Origin: CAYPNF01 sp964411985
GTDB lineage: Bacteria; Verrucomicrobiota; Verrucomicrobiia; Limisphaerales; J093
Assembly (NCBI GenBank): GCA_964411985.1
Contig: CAYPNF010000037.1
Location: 22,090-86,089, forward strand
Length of the DNA: 64,000 bases
Direction of reading: 5' to 3'
This document shows, piece after piece, positions 53,780-60,824 of this stretch. The notes below the pieces were generated by a model. The model was given only the letters and a program-made list of their open reading frames with translations, did not search any database and was not told where the DNA came from. Made by a program: the position numbers and the translations under genes. Numbering within the stretch: the first letter of the stretch is position 1; every line of letters begins with the position of its first letter.

Positions 53780-56094
53780 GTGAACTACCGAAACGACCAG
53801 GGATCTCTGAGCCAACCCTTCAAGCCGCTGGAGTTCGGTTTGTTGACACTCCCGAAGCCGGAAGCATAGAAATTCCCTACCTGAGTATTGACGGCAAGCC
53901 TACCGGCTTCAAGCGCTGGCGGCTACCGAAGACCAGGAGCAACGGTCAGAAGTACGACCAGGAAGTCGGAAGCGGGATCTGCGCCTATATTCCGCCAGGG
54001 TTTTCCGCTCTGCCACCAGGCGGCGACCTGGTCCTGGTGGAAGGAGAGTTCAAATGCCTTTCCTTGGTTGACGCTGGCGTCAAGGCCATTGGCCTGCCGA
54101 GCTTTGGCACCTACACCCGAACGGAGACCGGCGTAAAGCTGCTTGCCGGAATACCGGAAGCGATAGCCTGCACGAAGCCGGAAAGGCTTCTCTTTCTTGG
54201 AGACTCCGACACGGCTACCAATGCCGAGTTCTCCCGCAGCGCCGTCAACCTGGCGTCACTTAGCGGCTTGCCGGTGGCGCTTCCACGCATTCCCTTGAAC
54301 GGTCCAGGCAAAGGCGTTGACGACTGCCGGGAGTTTCTTGGCCAAGGTTTCGGTGCGTTCTGGAGAGAACTTGTCATGAGCGCCGAGCCAGTCGACCCGA
54401 AGTCCGATCACGAACCGCTGGCGGTGCGCCTACTGCTCCGCGAAGAAAGCGCGATCTTGGCGGCAAAGGGAGTCGACCAGGAGACACACCACCGGCGACT
54501 GGTCGCTATGGCGGCAGGTTTCAAGAACGCAATGCAATGCGACTTGCTCACCGCGTTTGCCGAACGCCTTGGCTTCACCAAGAAGGCTTTTCGCGAGCAG
54601 GTTGACGCGGAGCGCCAGGCCAAACGGGAAAAGGCACTGAGCAAGCTGCCGAAGATGTTCCTGCCGGTCAACGGAGCGTGGAAGGAAGTCGAACAAGAGT
54701 TTGGACCGCCGCTGGTTGGCGACGAAGGCCGTTACGCGGTCAACGAAGCCTTCTGGGCTGGCCTTTACGCAAAGGAAAACACGATCCTGCATTGTCCCGA
54801 CGAGAAGAGTTTCTACCGCTACGAGTCAGAGAGCGGACTTTGGAAGGAGAAAACCGGCGACACGATCATTCACGAGATAGGCCAGCGTATGCTTTCGGTC
54901 TCCCGTGGAAGCGACGAGTTAGCGCAACTCGAAAGCAAGCGAACCCACCGTTCACTCTCGGCGGTTGCTGCTCGTCTACGCGGGATCTGTGAAGTGCGCA
55001 ACCCGTTCCATACAAGGCAGAACTTCATTCACTGCGCCAACGTTGTCCTGGAGTTTGACGAAAGCGCCGATCCAGTTGAGCCAGTCGGATCTCTGTTCGC
55101 ACCCGAGCACTACTCGCGAAACGCGCTTCCGATCCGGTTCAACCACGAAGCCACATGTCCACGGTTTCTTAACGAGCTACTGCTTCCCGCCGTCACCGAA
55201 GACGACGCGAGCCTGCTCCAACGTTGGTTTGGTTCCGCGATCCTTCAGCACAACCTGGCGCAGCGCTTCGTTATCCTGGACGGCGACGCTGGAAAAGGAA
55301 AAACCCAGCTTGCCGTGGTGGCGCAGCTACTCGTTGGAGCTGTGAACTGTGGCCAGCTTCGCACCAAGCACCTGCTTGACCGCTTCGAGCTTTATCGGTT
55401 GGCGAAGAAAACCCTGCTGATCGGTGCTGACGTGCCGGGAGACTTCCTAACAGAAGAAGGCGCTTGTGCGCTCAAGGCCTTGGTTGGCGGCGACCCGCTG
55501 GAAGCCGAACGGAAGGGAAGCAACGCGAGCTTCACCCTGAACGGCCAGTTCAACGTCCTGATCACCTGCAACGAGCGCCTGCGCATTCGCCTGGAAGGTG
55601 ACGTTGGAGCATGGCGGCGGCGGCTTCTTATCGTCCGCTTCGAAGCGCCACCACCGGCCAAGAAGATACCCAACTTCGGCCAGCACCTGGTGGAGACTGA
55701 AGGTGAAGGCATTTTATTCTGGGCGATCCAAGGCGCGATCCAACTCCTAAGCGAGATCCGCGAGACCGGCGACTACGTCCTGACACCCGACCAGGCGTCA
55801 AGAGTCGACTCCCTACTTGCCGAGTCCGAAAGCCTTGACCGCTTCGTTGCCGAGTGCGTGGTAGTCGACGCCAGCGAAGACCTTCCCAAGTCTGAGCTGG
55901 TGGAAGCGTACTACACCTTCTGCACCGCAAGAAAGTGGAAGCCGTTCCCACGGCACATGGTGGAATGCCGTTTGCCGGATCTCATGCTTCGCAACTTCTC
56001 CGTGAGCCAGTCGCGTAGCCTGGTTGAGACGTTCGAAGGTAAGGACCGTTACATACAAGGATACCGTGGCGTAACCCTGAAAATGGAGCTATAA
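53776..56094 (+). CDS. Toprim/P4-type primase-helicase
   Basis: The ATG at 53776 has a GGAAGGAGA ribosome site and overlaps the previous stop. Of 772 residues, a Toprim-like domain covers about 70-200, with VLVEGEF (metal Glu, about 86) and FLGDSD (about 141). A linker follows, then a D5/P4-type SF3 helicase domain with Walker A LDGDAGKGKT near 502 and the TCNERLR sensor near 596. Together these resemble the replication proteins of phage P4 and phage-inducible islands, which prime and unwind DNA at iteron origins. Repeats of that kind lie directly downstream. Confidence 0.88.
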   Translation: MSELPKRPGISEPTLQAAGVRFVDTPEAGSIEIPYLSIDGKPTGFKRWRLPKTRSNGQKYDQEVGSGICAYIPPGFSALPPGGDLVLVEGEFKCLSLVDAGVKAIGLPSFGTYTRTETGVKLLAGIPEAIACTKPERLLFLGDSDTATNAEFSRSAVNLASLSGLPVALPRIPLNGPGKGVDDCREFLGQGFGAFWRELVMSAEPVDPKSDHEPLAVRLLLREESAILAAKGVDQETHHRRLVAMAAGFKNAMQCDLLTAFAERLGFTKKAFREQVDAERQAKREKALSKLPKMFLPVNGAWKEVEQEFGPPLVGDEGRYAVNEAFWAGLYAKENTILHCPDEKSFYRYESESGLWKEKTGDTIIHEIGQRMLSVSRGSDELAQLESKRTHRSLSAVAARLRGICEVRNPFHTRQNFIHCANVVLEFDESADPVEPVGSLFAPEHYSRNALPIRFNHEATCPRFLNELLLPAVTEDDASLLQRWFGSAILQHNLAQRFVILDGDAGKGKTQLAVVAQLLVGAVNCGQLRTKHLLDRFELYRLAKKTLLIGADVPGDFLTEEGACALKALVGGDPLEAERKGSNASFTLNGQFNVLITCNERLRIRLEGDVGAWRRRLLIVRFEAPPPAKKIPNFGQHLVETEGEGILFWAIQGAIQLLSEIRETGDYVLTPDQASRVDSLLAESESLDRFVAECVVVDASEDLPKSELVEAYYTFCTARKWKPFPRHMVECRLPDLMLRNFSVSQSRSLVETFEGKDRYIQGYRGVTLKMEL

Positions 56095-56095
56095 C

Positions 56096-56557
56096 GTGAA
56101 ACCGACTCAAGAATACCCTTCCCAAGCTTCCCAGAACCAATACTTGGGAAGGCTGGGAAGGCTTTTTTCTATACCTAAGCGCTGTGTGGACACACTCCCT
56201 AATAAAAAGGTGTGTGTAATGTATAGTGAAAGGGATAGGCCAAATACCCTTCCCAACCTTCCCAGAACGGAAAACAGGCCAGCGTGTAATGGACTTGAAA
56301 ATACCCTTCCCAACCTTCCCAAGGCCGATCCGCTGGACCCTGCATGGGTCGCGCTTTGGGATCGAGAACAGGCGAAAGCCAAGGCCTGGATCGAAGTAGC
56401 AAGGCGAGTCCTGAAAAGCCGGACACCCACCGGCACCGAAGCGGAAGCCATAGTCATTGGCATACGATCCAACTCTGCTCCGGAGTGCGTGGAAGCGCTC
56501 CACCGGCTCCAGGCTCACAAGGAAGCAGCGCGAGCACTGGAGAAGGCGACACCATGA
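56096..56557 (+). CDS. Unknown element protein over the iteron region
   Basis: A GTG one base after the primase stop opens a 153-residue frame; an in-frame ATG at 56219 would give 112 residues. The first half is encoded by the iteron-like repeats (hence duplicated NTLPNLP). The second half is helical and charged (AWVALWDREQAKAKAWIEVARRVLK) and looks genuinely coding. It ends in ATGA overlap with the next frame. Function unknown; the shorter start is perhaps more likely because it lies beyond the hairpin region. Confidence 0.55.
   Translation: MKPTQEYPSQASQNQYLGRLGRLFSIPKRCVDTLPNKKVCVMYSERDRPNTLPNLPRTENRPACNGLENTLPNLPKADPLDPAWVALWDREQAKAKAWIEVARRVLKSRTPTGTEAEAIVIGIRSNSAPECVEALHRLQAHKEAARALEKATP
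56112..56320. repeat. Iteron-like repeats, candidate replication origin
   Basis: ATACCCTTCCCAA(C/G)CTTCCCA occurs at 56113-56133, 56244-56264 and 56300-56320 in direct orientation; an inverted relative, TTGGGAAGGCTGGGAAGG, is at 56144-56161. Between them, ACACAC and GTGTGT arms flank the A+T-rich CTAATAAAAAG (about 56191-56217). Iterons with an A+T-rich stem next to an SF3 primase-helicase are the P4-type origin layout. The first direct and the inverted copy can also fold into a stem followed by TTTTTT, so a terminator is the alternative. Confidence 0.5.
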
Positions 56558-56961
56558 CCCACCCAAGGATCAAAGAAAACTTCTACCAGCACGACGGCGA
56601 AGTGGGTGGCCTGGCTTGGCGCATTTCGCGAACGACCGGACTTTCTCCGGATTTTTGCTGTTTCCTTCCTATGTTCACCCACGGACTCGAAAGAAACGCT
56701 GTGCCTACGCAGCCTCGTTGCCACCCTGTTGCCAACAGGTTTCCTAGAACGCGCCAGCACCGCGTTGGCTGTCCTGATACTCTCCGCGCATCAGGACGCG
56801 TAGGACAGGCTACAGCGCAAGCAGGACAGGCCTTCCCGTGGGTGAGAGACGAGTTAGAAGGCTCCCGTTCCAGGGGGACCGATACGGGCCTGGGCTCACC
56901 GCAGGTTGTTTCTCCGGCAAACCAAAAACAAAAAAAACACCGCAAGTCTTGGACTTTATGA
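56554..56961 (+). CDS. Doubtful element frame (135 aa)
   Basis: It opens and closes with ATGA overlaps, as do most genes of this element. The first 40 residues look protein-like (HPRIKENFYQHDGEVGGLAWR), but the rest is Arg/Pro/Gly-rich and coincides with inverted and direct DNA repeats at 56770-56831. Either a fast-evolving protein or partly non-coding DNA. Confidence 0.35.
   Translation: MTHPRIKENFYQHDGEVGGLAWRISRTTGLSPDFCCFLPMFTHGLERNAVPTQPRCHPVANRFPRTRQHRVGCPDTLRASGRVGQATAQAGQAFPWVRDELEGSRSRGTDTGLGSPQVVSPANQKQKKHRKSWTL
56770..56831. repeat. Repeat cluster between replication and capsid genes
   Basis: GTCCTGAT and ATCAGGAC (56771-56778, 56790-56797) form an 8-bp stem; the outer CTGTCC/GGACAG pair and two direct copies of AGGACAGGC (56802, 56823) follow. 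A cis-acting site such as a packaging signal or a second origin part is possible. Confidence 0.4.
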
Positions 56962-57266
56962 CCATTGAACTACTGACATTCAAAGAGTTGGCGGACGCGT
57001 TGAAGCGCGGACGAAACTACGTTTCAGCCATGAAACACGCGGGTTTCCGCGAGATCGTGCCGCAGCGGTACACGTTCGACAGTGCAGTGGAATGGCTGAA
57101 GGCGCACCCGAAGTTCCGTGCCTATCGGCAGTACGGTAAGCGAGCGCAGACACCACAGAAAAGGCCGACCCTGGCTGATCTGAGCAACTCAGCAGCTCTC
57201 GCCTTCCAAAGGCAAAGGAAGACACATGAAGAATATGCGAGCGGCACAGCATGTCATAAGGTGTGA
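56958..57266 (+). CDS. Small HTH-type element protein
   Basis: The 102-residue product starts in ATGA overlap with the preceding frame. LTFKELADALKRGRNYVSAMKHAGF near the N-terminus has the shape of a helix-turn-helix that reads DNA, followed by a basic, Gln-rich tail. It could be a packaging or regulatory DNA-binding protein. No exact family is recognised. Confidence 0.6.
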   Translation: MTIELLTFKELADALKRGRNYVSAMKHAGFREIVPQRYTFDSAVEWLKAHPKFRAYRQYGKRAQTPQKRPTLADLSNSAALAFQRQRKTHEEYASGTACHKV

Positions 57267-57270
57267 ACGT

Positions 57271-57513
57271 ATGAACGGCGAATTTGATCCGGCCAATGTG
57301 CCACCAGTGTTTGTCAACAAGAGCGAAATGGCTCGGCGGGTGGGTCGCGCTTACCCGACGGTAGTGCGTTGGATCGAGTCCGGGCCGCTGGTGCCGGACG
57401 GCATGCTTCGCCGTCCTGACGGTGGCATTGACCCGCTGTGGCTGGAATGCCGTGCTGAAGAGCTGATCGCCAAGTTCACCACCAAGAGTCCGATCCATTC
57501 ACCTGTCCAATGA
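57271..57513 (+). CDS. Terminase-small-subunit-like (Nu1-type) DNA-binding protein
   Basis: The 80-residue product contains VNKSEMARRVGRAYPTVVRW followed by IESGPLVPDG, matching the winged-HTH start of phage DNA-packaging protein Nu1 and related small terminases. An ATG at 57226 with a strong AAGGAAG site is an alternative start, adding 15 residues and overlapping the previous gene. It ends in ATGA with the prohead protease gene. In satellites a small terminase steers a helper's packaging motor to satellite DNA; that role is inferred. Confidence 0.6.
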   Translation: MNGEFDPANVPPVFVNKSEMARRVGRAYPTVVRWIESGPLVPDGMLRRPDGGIDPLWLECRAEELIAKFTTKSPIHSPVQ

Positions 57514-58427
57514 ACAACAACGACTGGTTTTCTATCGACGCCAATTCCGAGACCAAGGTGGCAGGAATTTGGTTTCACAACGTGATCGCCGGACCGTCCC
57601 AACTCTTCGCGGATGCGGTGGCGCAACTCAAGGATCATTCCCTTGTTGTCCACGTCAACAGTCCTGGCGGATCTGTTACGGATGGGTTGGCCATTTTCGA
57701 CATCCTGGCGGCGTGGCCGTCGAAGGTGGTTTGCAAGATCGAAGGTGTTGCCGCCAGCGTCGCCTCCATCATCGCCATGGCAGGCAGCGAAGTCTCGATG
57801 AGTGAAAACGCACTGCTGATGATTCACGACCCGAGCCTGAGTATGACGGGACGAGCCGATGATCTACGCGCAGCCGGAACCGTTCTGGACAAATGGAAGA
57901 CCGTCCTGAGTGGGATCTACGCCAAACGCAGTGGTAAACCGTTGGCAGAGATTCAACGACTGATGGCTGCCGAAACTTGGTTTTCAGCCGGAGAAGCAAA
58001 GGCCTTTGGTTTCGTGGACAAGGTTCTCGCTCCACTCCGCAGCGGAAACGCTTTCAACTGGTCCGGACTCAAGAACGTCCCGCAGAACCTGCTGGCCTTG
58101 GATCGCGGAGCCTTCACCGCGGTCCAGGCCGAGAATGCCGGACTGCGGCAACAGGTGACCCAACTCAAGGTGGAAGTGGCTCGCCATGACGTTGCCGAAG
58201 CTCTGGCCGGTACGGAAGCCAGCCGACGCACAATTGACTTTTTGGCGAGCCTGACCCTGGAACAACCGGCAGTAGCTGCTGAGATGATCCAGAACCTACA
58301 GCAAGCCAATGGCCGGGAGATCCCGACCATCTACGCCGAACGACCAACCAGAAACGCTTTTGAGTCGTACGCTCAGAAGCTGCAAAAGTTCAGTTCAAAC
58401 TCAAAAGTAAAACACGCATATGCCTAA
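57510..58427 (+). CDS. ClpP-type prohead (head maturation) protease with helical C-terminal tail
   Basis: Residues about 15-195 form a ClpP-like serine protease: the VNSPGGSVTDGLAIFD motif, catalytic Ser83 in GVAASVAS, His106 in MIHDPS and a probable Asp127. It trims capsid and scaffold proteins during head maturation. Residues about 205-305 are helical and coiled-coil-like (ENAGLRQQVTQLKVEVARHD), suggesting a built-in scaffold, as in some phages where protease and scaffold share a gene. It overlaps the capsid gene by 8 bases. Confidence 0.9.
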   Translation: MNNNDWFSIDANSETKVAGIWFHNVIAGPSQLFADAVAQLKDHSLVVHVNSPGGSVTDGLAIFDILAAWPSKVVCKIEGVAASVASIIAMAGSEVSMSENALLMIHDPSLSMTGRADDLRAAGTVLDKWKTVLSGIYAKRSGKPLAEIQRLMAAETWFSAGEAKAFGFVDKVLAPLRSGNAFNWSGLKNVPQNLLALDRGAFTAVQAENAGLRQQVTQLKVEVARHDVAEALAGTEASRRTIDFLASLTLEQPAVAAEMIQNLQQANGREIPTIYAERPTRNAFESYAQKLQKFSSNSKVKHAYA

Positions 58428-59307
58428 CAGTCTCGGAACAGCAAACGGAACCCTGATCGCGCAACGAATTCTCAGCACGCTGTTGGAAGAATTTCCGTTT
58501 TTGTCACGGATCACCACCGACTTCAGCCAGGACGCCGTCCTGTTCAACCAGCTCATAAAAGTCCAGTTGCCTTCGGCCATGGCTGCGAGCGACTACTCTA
58601 CCACCGACGGCTACGTGGCCGGTGCAGCGGCTCAGACAGAAGTGGATCTGACGGTCGACTGCTTCAAGCATGTGACGTACGGATTCAATGACGTTGAACG
58701 TTCTAGCACGGCGGTTCCGTTGATCGAACGGTTCGCACGCAACGCCGCACACGCACTTGGGTTGAGCATGATGACCGATCTACTCGAGCTCGTCACTGCG
58801 GCGCACTTCACCAACAGCACCTTGCTGACTCCTGCCGCTGCTGATATCGGCTCGCTCGTGGCGCTCAACAAGAAGCTGAACGTGCGCAAGCTGCCACGTG
58901 CTGGCCGGTTCTTCCTGACCAACTCCGACGGGTACGAGTACCTGAGTCAGGACTCGCGCCTGGTGGCCAACCCTGGCAGTCCTTCCGGTACTGTCCGCAG
59001 CGGTGAGCTTGGTAACGTTCATGGGGTGGCTACCATCGAGTATCCGCAGCTTCCGGCCAATGCCGAAGCACTCTGGGCCATTGGTGGTACACCTGAAGCA
59101 CTCATCATTGCGACTCGCGTGCCTGCCATCCCGACTACTCCGGTCCCTGGCTCCATCGAGAACGTGACCGAACCGAACACCGGACTCAGTTTGCAGATGC
59201 GGTCCTGGTACGACATGCAGAAGGGTCAGGAATTCCGATCCTTCGTTTTGATGTACGGTGTCGCCGTCGGCAACGCTGCCTGTCTCGAGCGGTTCCGCAG
59301 CGCATAA
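58420..59307 (+). CDS. Phage major capsid protein (HK97 fold, P22-coat-like family)
   Basis: The 295-residue protein has the layout of tailed-phage capsid subunits: an N-terminal arm, VTYGFNDVERSS, a long spine helix (about 108-130), RFFLTNSDGYEYL, HGVATIEYPQLPAN and a C-terminal SWYDMQKGQEFRSFVLMYGVAVG. No N-terminal delta domain is present, which fits a separate scaffold in the preceding protease gene. It follows the protease with an 8-base overlap and ends before a strong terminator. It is the only structural virion gene visible. Confidence 0.85.
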   Translation: MPNSLGTANGTLIAQRILSTLLEEFPFLSRITTDFSQDAVLFNQLIKVQLPSAMAASDYSTTDGYVAGAAAQTEVDLTVDCFKHVTYGFNDVERSSTAVPLIERFARNAAHALGLSMMTDLLELVTAAHFTNSTLLTPAAADIGSLVALNKKLNVRKLPRAGRFFLTNSDGYEYLSQDSRLVANPGSPSGTVRSGELGNVHGVATIEYPQLPANAEALWAIGGTPEALIIATRVPAIPTTPVPGSIENVTEPNTGLSLQMRSWYDMQKGQEFRSFVLMYGVAVGNAACLERFRSA

Positions 59308-59374
59308 CAATTTCGGCAGAGCGGCGGCGCTCGTCCAGTCCTTCGTGCGGGATGCCGAAAAAAGCACGTTTGGG

Positions 59375-59410
59375 ACTCCCACCCTGTTTGGTGGGAGTTT
59401 TCTTTTTCCT
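59375..59410 (+). terminator. Rho-independent terminator after the capsid gene
   Basis: ACTCCCACC and GGTGGGAGT form a perfect 9-bp stem with a 6-base loop, followed by TTTTCTTTTT. It ends the long plus-strand transcript of the element. Confidence 0.9.
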
Positions 59411-59435
59411 GGGTGTCACCATAGCGGACACCTAA

Positions 59436-59693
59436 ACAAAGTCGCTCCTAGAGCCTTTTAGGTGGCATGTTTTTCCAGCCAAAGGCGGCAAAGGCAAGCG
59501 CGGCGGCCTGTCCGAGTATGCAAGGCTCATTGGGAAGTCTGGAGCTTACGTCACCATGCTGGTGCAAGCGGCGGAAGTCGCCAAAGCCTTAACTCAAGTT
59601 AAGGGTTTAACCGAGAAGACAAAGCACCTAGTCGCAGTCCACAAGCTGCCAAAGGAGTGTTTCCCTGTGGATAATTGGTCAACCCATAGGTGA
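59436..59693 (+). pseudogene. ParB-like protein remnant, 5' end missing
   Basis: Between stops at 59433 and 59691 the plus strand encodes a clearly protein-like run: GGLSEYARLIGKSGAYVTML, then QAAEVAKAL, then LTEKTKHLVAVHKLPKECF. The order of an HTH-like helix pair and a linker is like ParB-family partition/regulatory proteins of mobile elements. There is no start codon before the conserved part except an internal ATG that would give 45 residues. It is best read as a decayed gene. Confidence 0.45.
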
Positions 59694-59694
59694 G

Positions 59695-59735
59695 TCGAGA
59701 AAACAAAAACCCACCCGTGGTGAGCGAGTGGGTTT
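59695..59735 (-). terminator. Terminator for the minus-strand genes
   Basis: On the minus strand, AAACCCAC and GTGGGTTT form an 8-bp stem (59707-59714 with 59728-59735) followed by a T-rich run (GTTTTTGTTTTC). It lies 17 bases after the stop of the gene at 59753. Confidence 0.7.
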
Positions 59736-59752
59736 GGTGAAGGCGTACGCGG

Positions 59753-59977
59753 TTAGGCTGGTATGTCCACCACGTCGAGCAGCTCACAGGCATCCCGAAG
59801 CGTTAGCTGACAGGCGTGCATGATATTGCGCTCGTCGAAGAGTGCATAAGGTCCGTACTGGTTAAACCAACCGCTTGTGTCTCGGAACTTGCACAGGCCA
59901 TAGTTCCGCCTTTTAGCCTTGCGGCGTACAGCACTTTCGCTCGGATCGGACTGCAACTGACTTTGGCATTTATCCAT
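59753..59977 (-). CDS. Small element protein, unknown
   Basis: A 74-residue protein from the ATG of MDKCQSQ; a GTG at 60040 would add 21 basic residues. KRRNYGLCKFRDTSGWFNQYGPYALFDE followed by a C-terminal acidic helix looks like a compact folded domain. The terminator just downstream supports a real minus-strand transcript. Function unknown. Confidence 0.55.
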   Translation of the reverse strand: MDKCQSQLQSDPSESAVRRKAKRRNYGLCKFRDTSGWFNQYGPYALFDERNIMHACQLTLRDACELLDVVDIPA

Positions 59978-60134
59978 TTTAGCTTTCTGGTTGCGAGACT
60001 TCAGAGTTACCCGAGTCTCCGTTTTACTCTCCCTGTTCACCGGACGGGAGTCCCGTATGCCATGCCTTGTCTAGCCTTGCAGTTTCTTGCCGAGTAATTA
60101 CTACCTAAGACCATCTTCAGGTGCCGTCAAGAGT

Positions 60135-60608
60135 TTACACCGGATTGCGCAAGCCTTGGCAGAGTGTCCGCAGGATCATCTCGGCGAAGCGACTCCAGGC
60201 TGTGCCTTCACTCCAACCGTCTTCCCAGCTCATTCCGGCAGAGATCCACGCCCAGGCCTGCGCAACGTCGACCCGGTAGCACTCGTGCGTATCCTTCCAG
60301 ACTGCCAACCCACCGTCACTGGTGACGAACAAGGCCTTGTAGTCGACGCGACCACGAAAACCGAAGTACAGGACTTCGCTGTCTTCCGTTGGTGGCAGGT
60401 ACACTTCAGAACCATCGGCCAGCTTGAAAGCGCCGTCTGCCAGGACGGAGACCTTCCCTTCAGAGACCTTGTGCGCATCATAAGCGTTATGCGGTTGCGA
60501 CAGGTACTGGAAGAGCCGGTTCCGGATCGGTTCCGGTAAGGCGGCGGTGTTGCGGCGGATGGCGTCGATGGTGGGGGTGGCTGTGGTACTGACTGTTGAA
60601 CTACGCAT
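60135..60608 (-). CDS. Unknown element protein (157 aa)
   Basis: The ATG has an AAGGA site 7 bases upstream. It has a helical N-terminal part (PEPIRNRLFQYLSQ), a beta-rich middle (LADGSEVYLPPTEDSEVLYFGFRG) and a C-terminal helix. No family is recognised. It is transcribed against the structural genes, near the right junction, the place where satellites often keep repressor or accessory genes. Confidence 0.6.
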   Translation of the reverse strand: MRSSTVSTTATPTIDAIRRNTAALPEPIRNRLFQYLSQPHNAYDAHKVSEGKVSVLADGAFKLADGSEVYLPPTEDSEVLYFGFRGRVDYKALFVTSDGGLAVWKDTHECYRVDVAQAWAWISAGMSWEDGWSEGTAWSRFAEMILRTLCQGLRNPV

Positions 60609-60659
60609 GATACTTTTCCTTCTGGTTTCGCTCCAGAGAACCCGCTTCCAAGCGAATTC

Positions 60660-60688
60660 CGGTTGCTATGAGCGATAGTGCGCAACCG
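60660..60688. other. Inverted repeat near the right junction
   Basis: CGGTTGC (60660-60666) and GCAACCG (60682-60688) form a 7-bp stem around a 15-base loop, ahead of the 60608 gene start on the minus strand. A regulator or integrase-accessory site is possible. Confidence 0.35.
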
Positions 60689-60717
60689 TGGGACGGAACG
60701 AAGGAAATGATATGCTG

Positions 60718-60727
60718 TGCATATACT
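60718..60727 (+). repeat. Arm-site-like direct repeat, right copy
   Basis: TGCATATACT, identical to 51160-51169, lies 88 bases inside the right core. It is followed by TGAGCCTAA (60730-60738), the inverted half of the site in front of the excisionase-like gene, and by an ACTAA/TTAGT palindrome near 60761-60774. Confidence 0.45.
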
Positions 60728-60809
60728 ACTGAGCCTAAGCCAACATAAACACTATTCATAACTAATTGGTTAGTAATTCTTTATAGAGTTCATTGCCTGG
60801 CATTTTGAA

Positions 60810-60824
60810 TGTTCTTGGATCAAG
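60810..60824 (+). repeat. attR-side core of the integrated element
   Basis: TGTTCTTGGATCAAG, with the identical 10-base stretch TTGGATCAAG shared with the left junction. Translation through this copy in the oxidoreductase frame gives Trp-Ile-Lys and continues without a break into the C-terminal part of the same protein. Confidence 0.85.

Larger units (their letters stand above)
51080..60824 (+). mobile_element. Integrated capsid-encoding element (phage-satellite-like), about 9.7 kb
   Basis: The boundaries are set by the shared junction core and by the exact in-frame restoration of the oxidoreductase gene when the interval is removed. Order of contents: tyrosine recombinase; unknown HTH-like protein; excisionase-like protein; four tiny overlapping genes; Toprim/P4-type primase-helicase; iteron-like repeats; small DNA-binding proteins including a terminase-small-subunit-like one; ClpP-type prohead protease; major capsid protein; terminator; ParB-like remnant; two minus-strand genes. 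Portal, large terminase, tail and lysis genes are absent. It may be a satellite that needs a helper phage, or the remains of a larger prophage. Confidence 0.88.

Noticed and set aside
51080..60824. Complete inducible prophage
   Set aside because: No portal, large terminase, tail, holin or lysin genes were found in the interval; only capsid and protease are structural.
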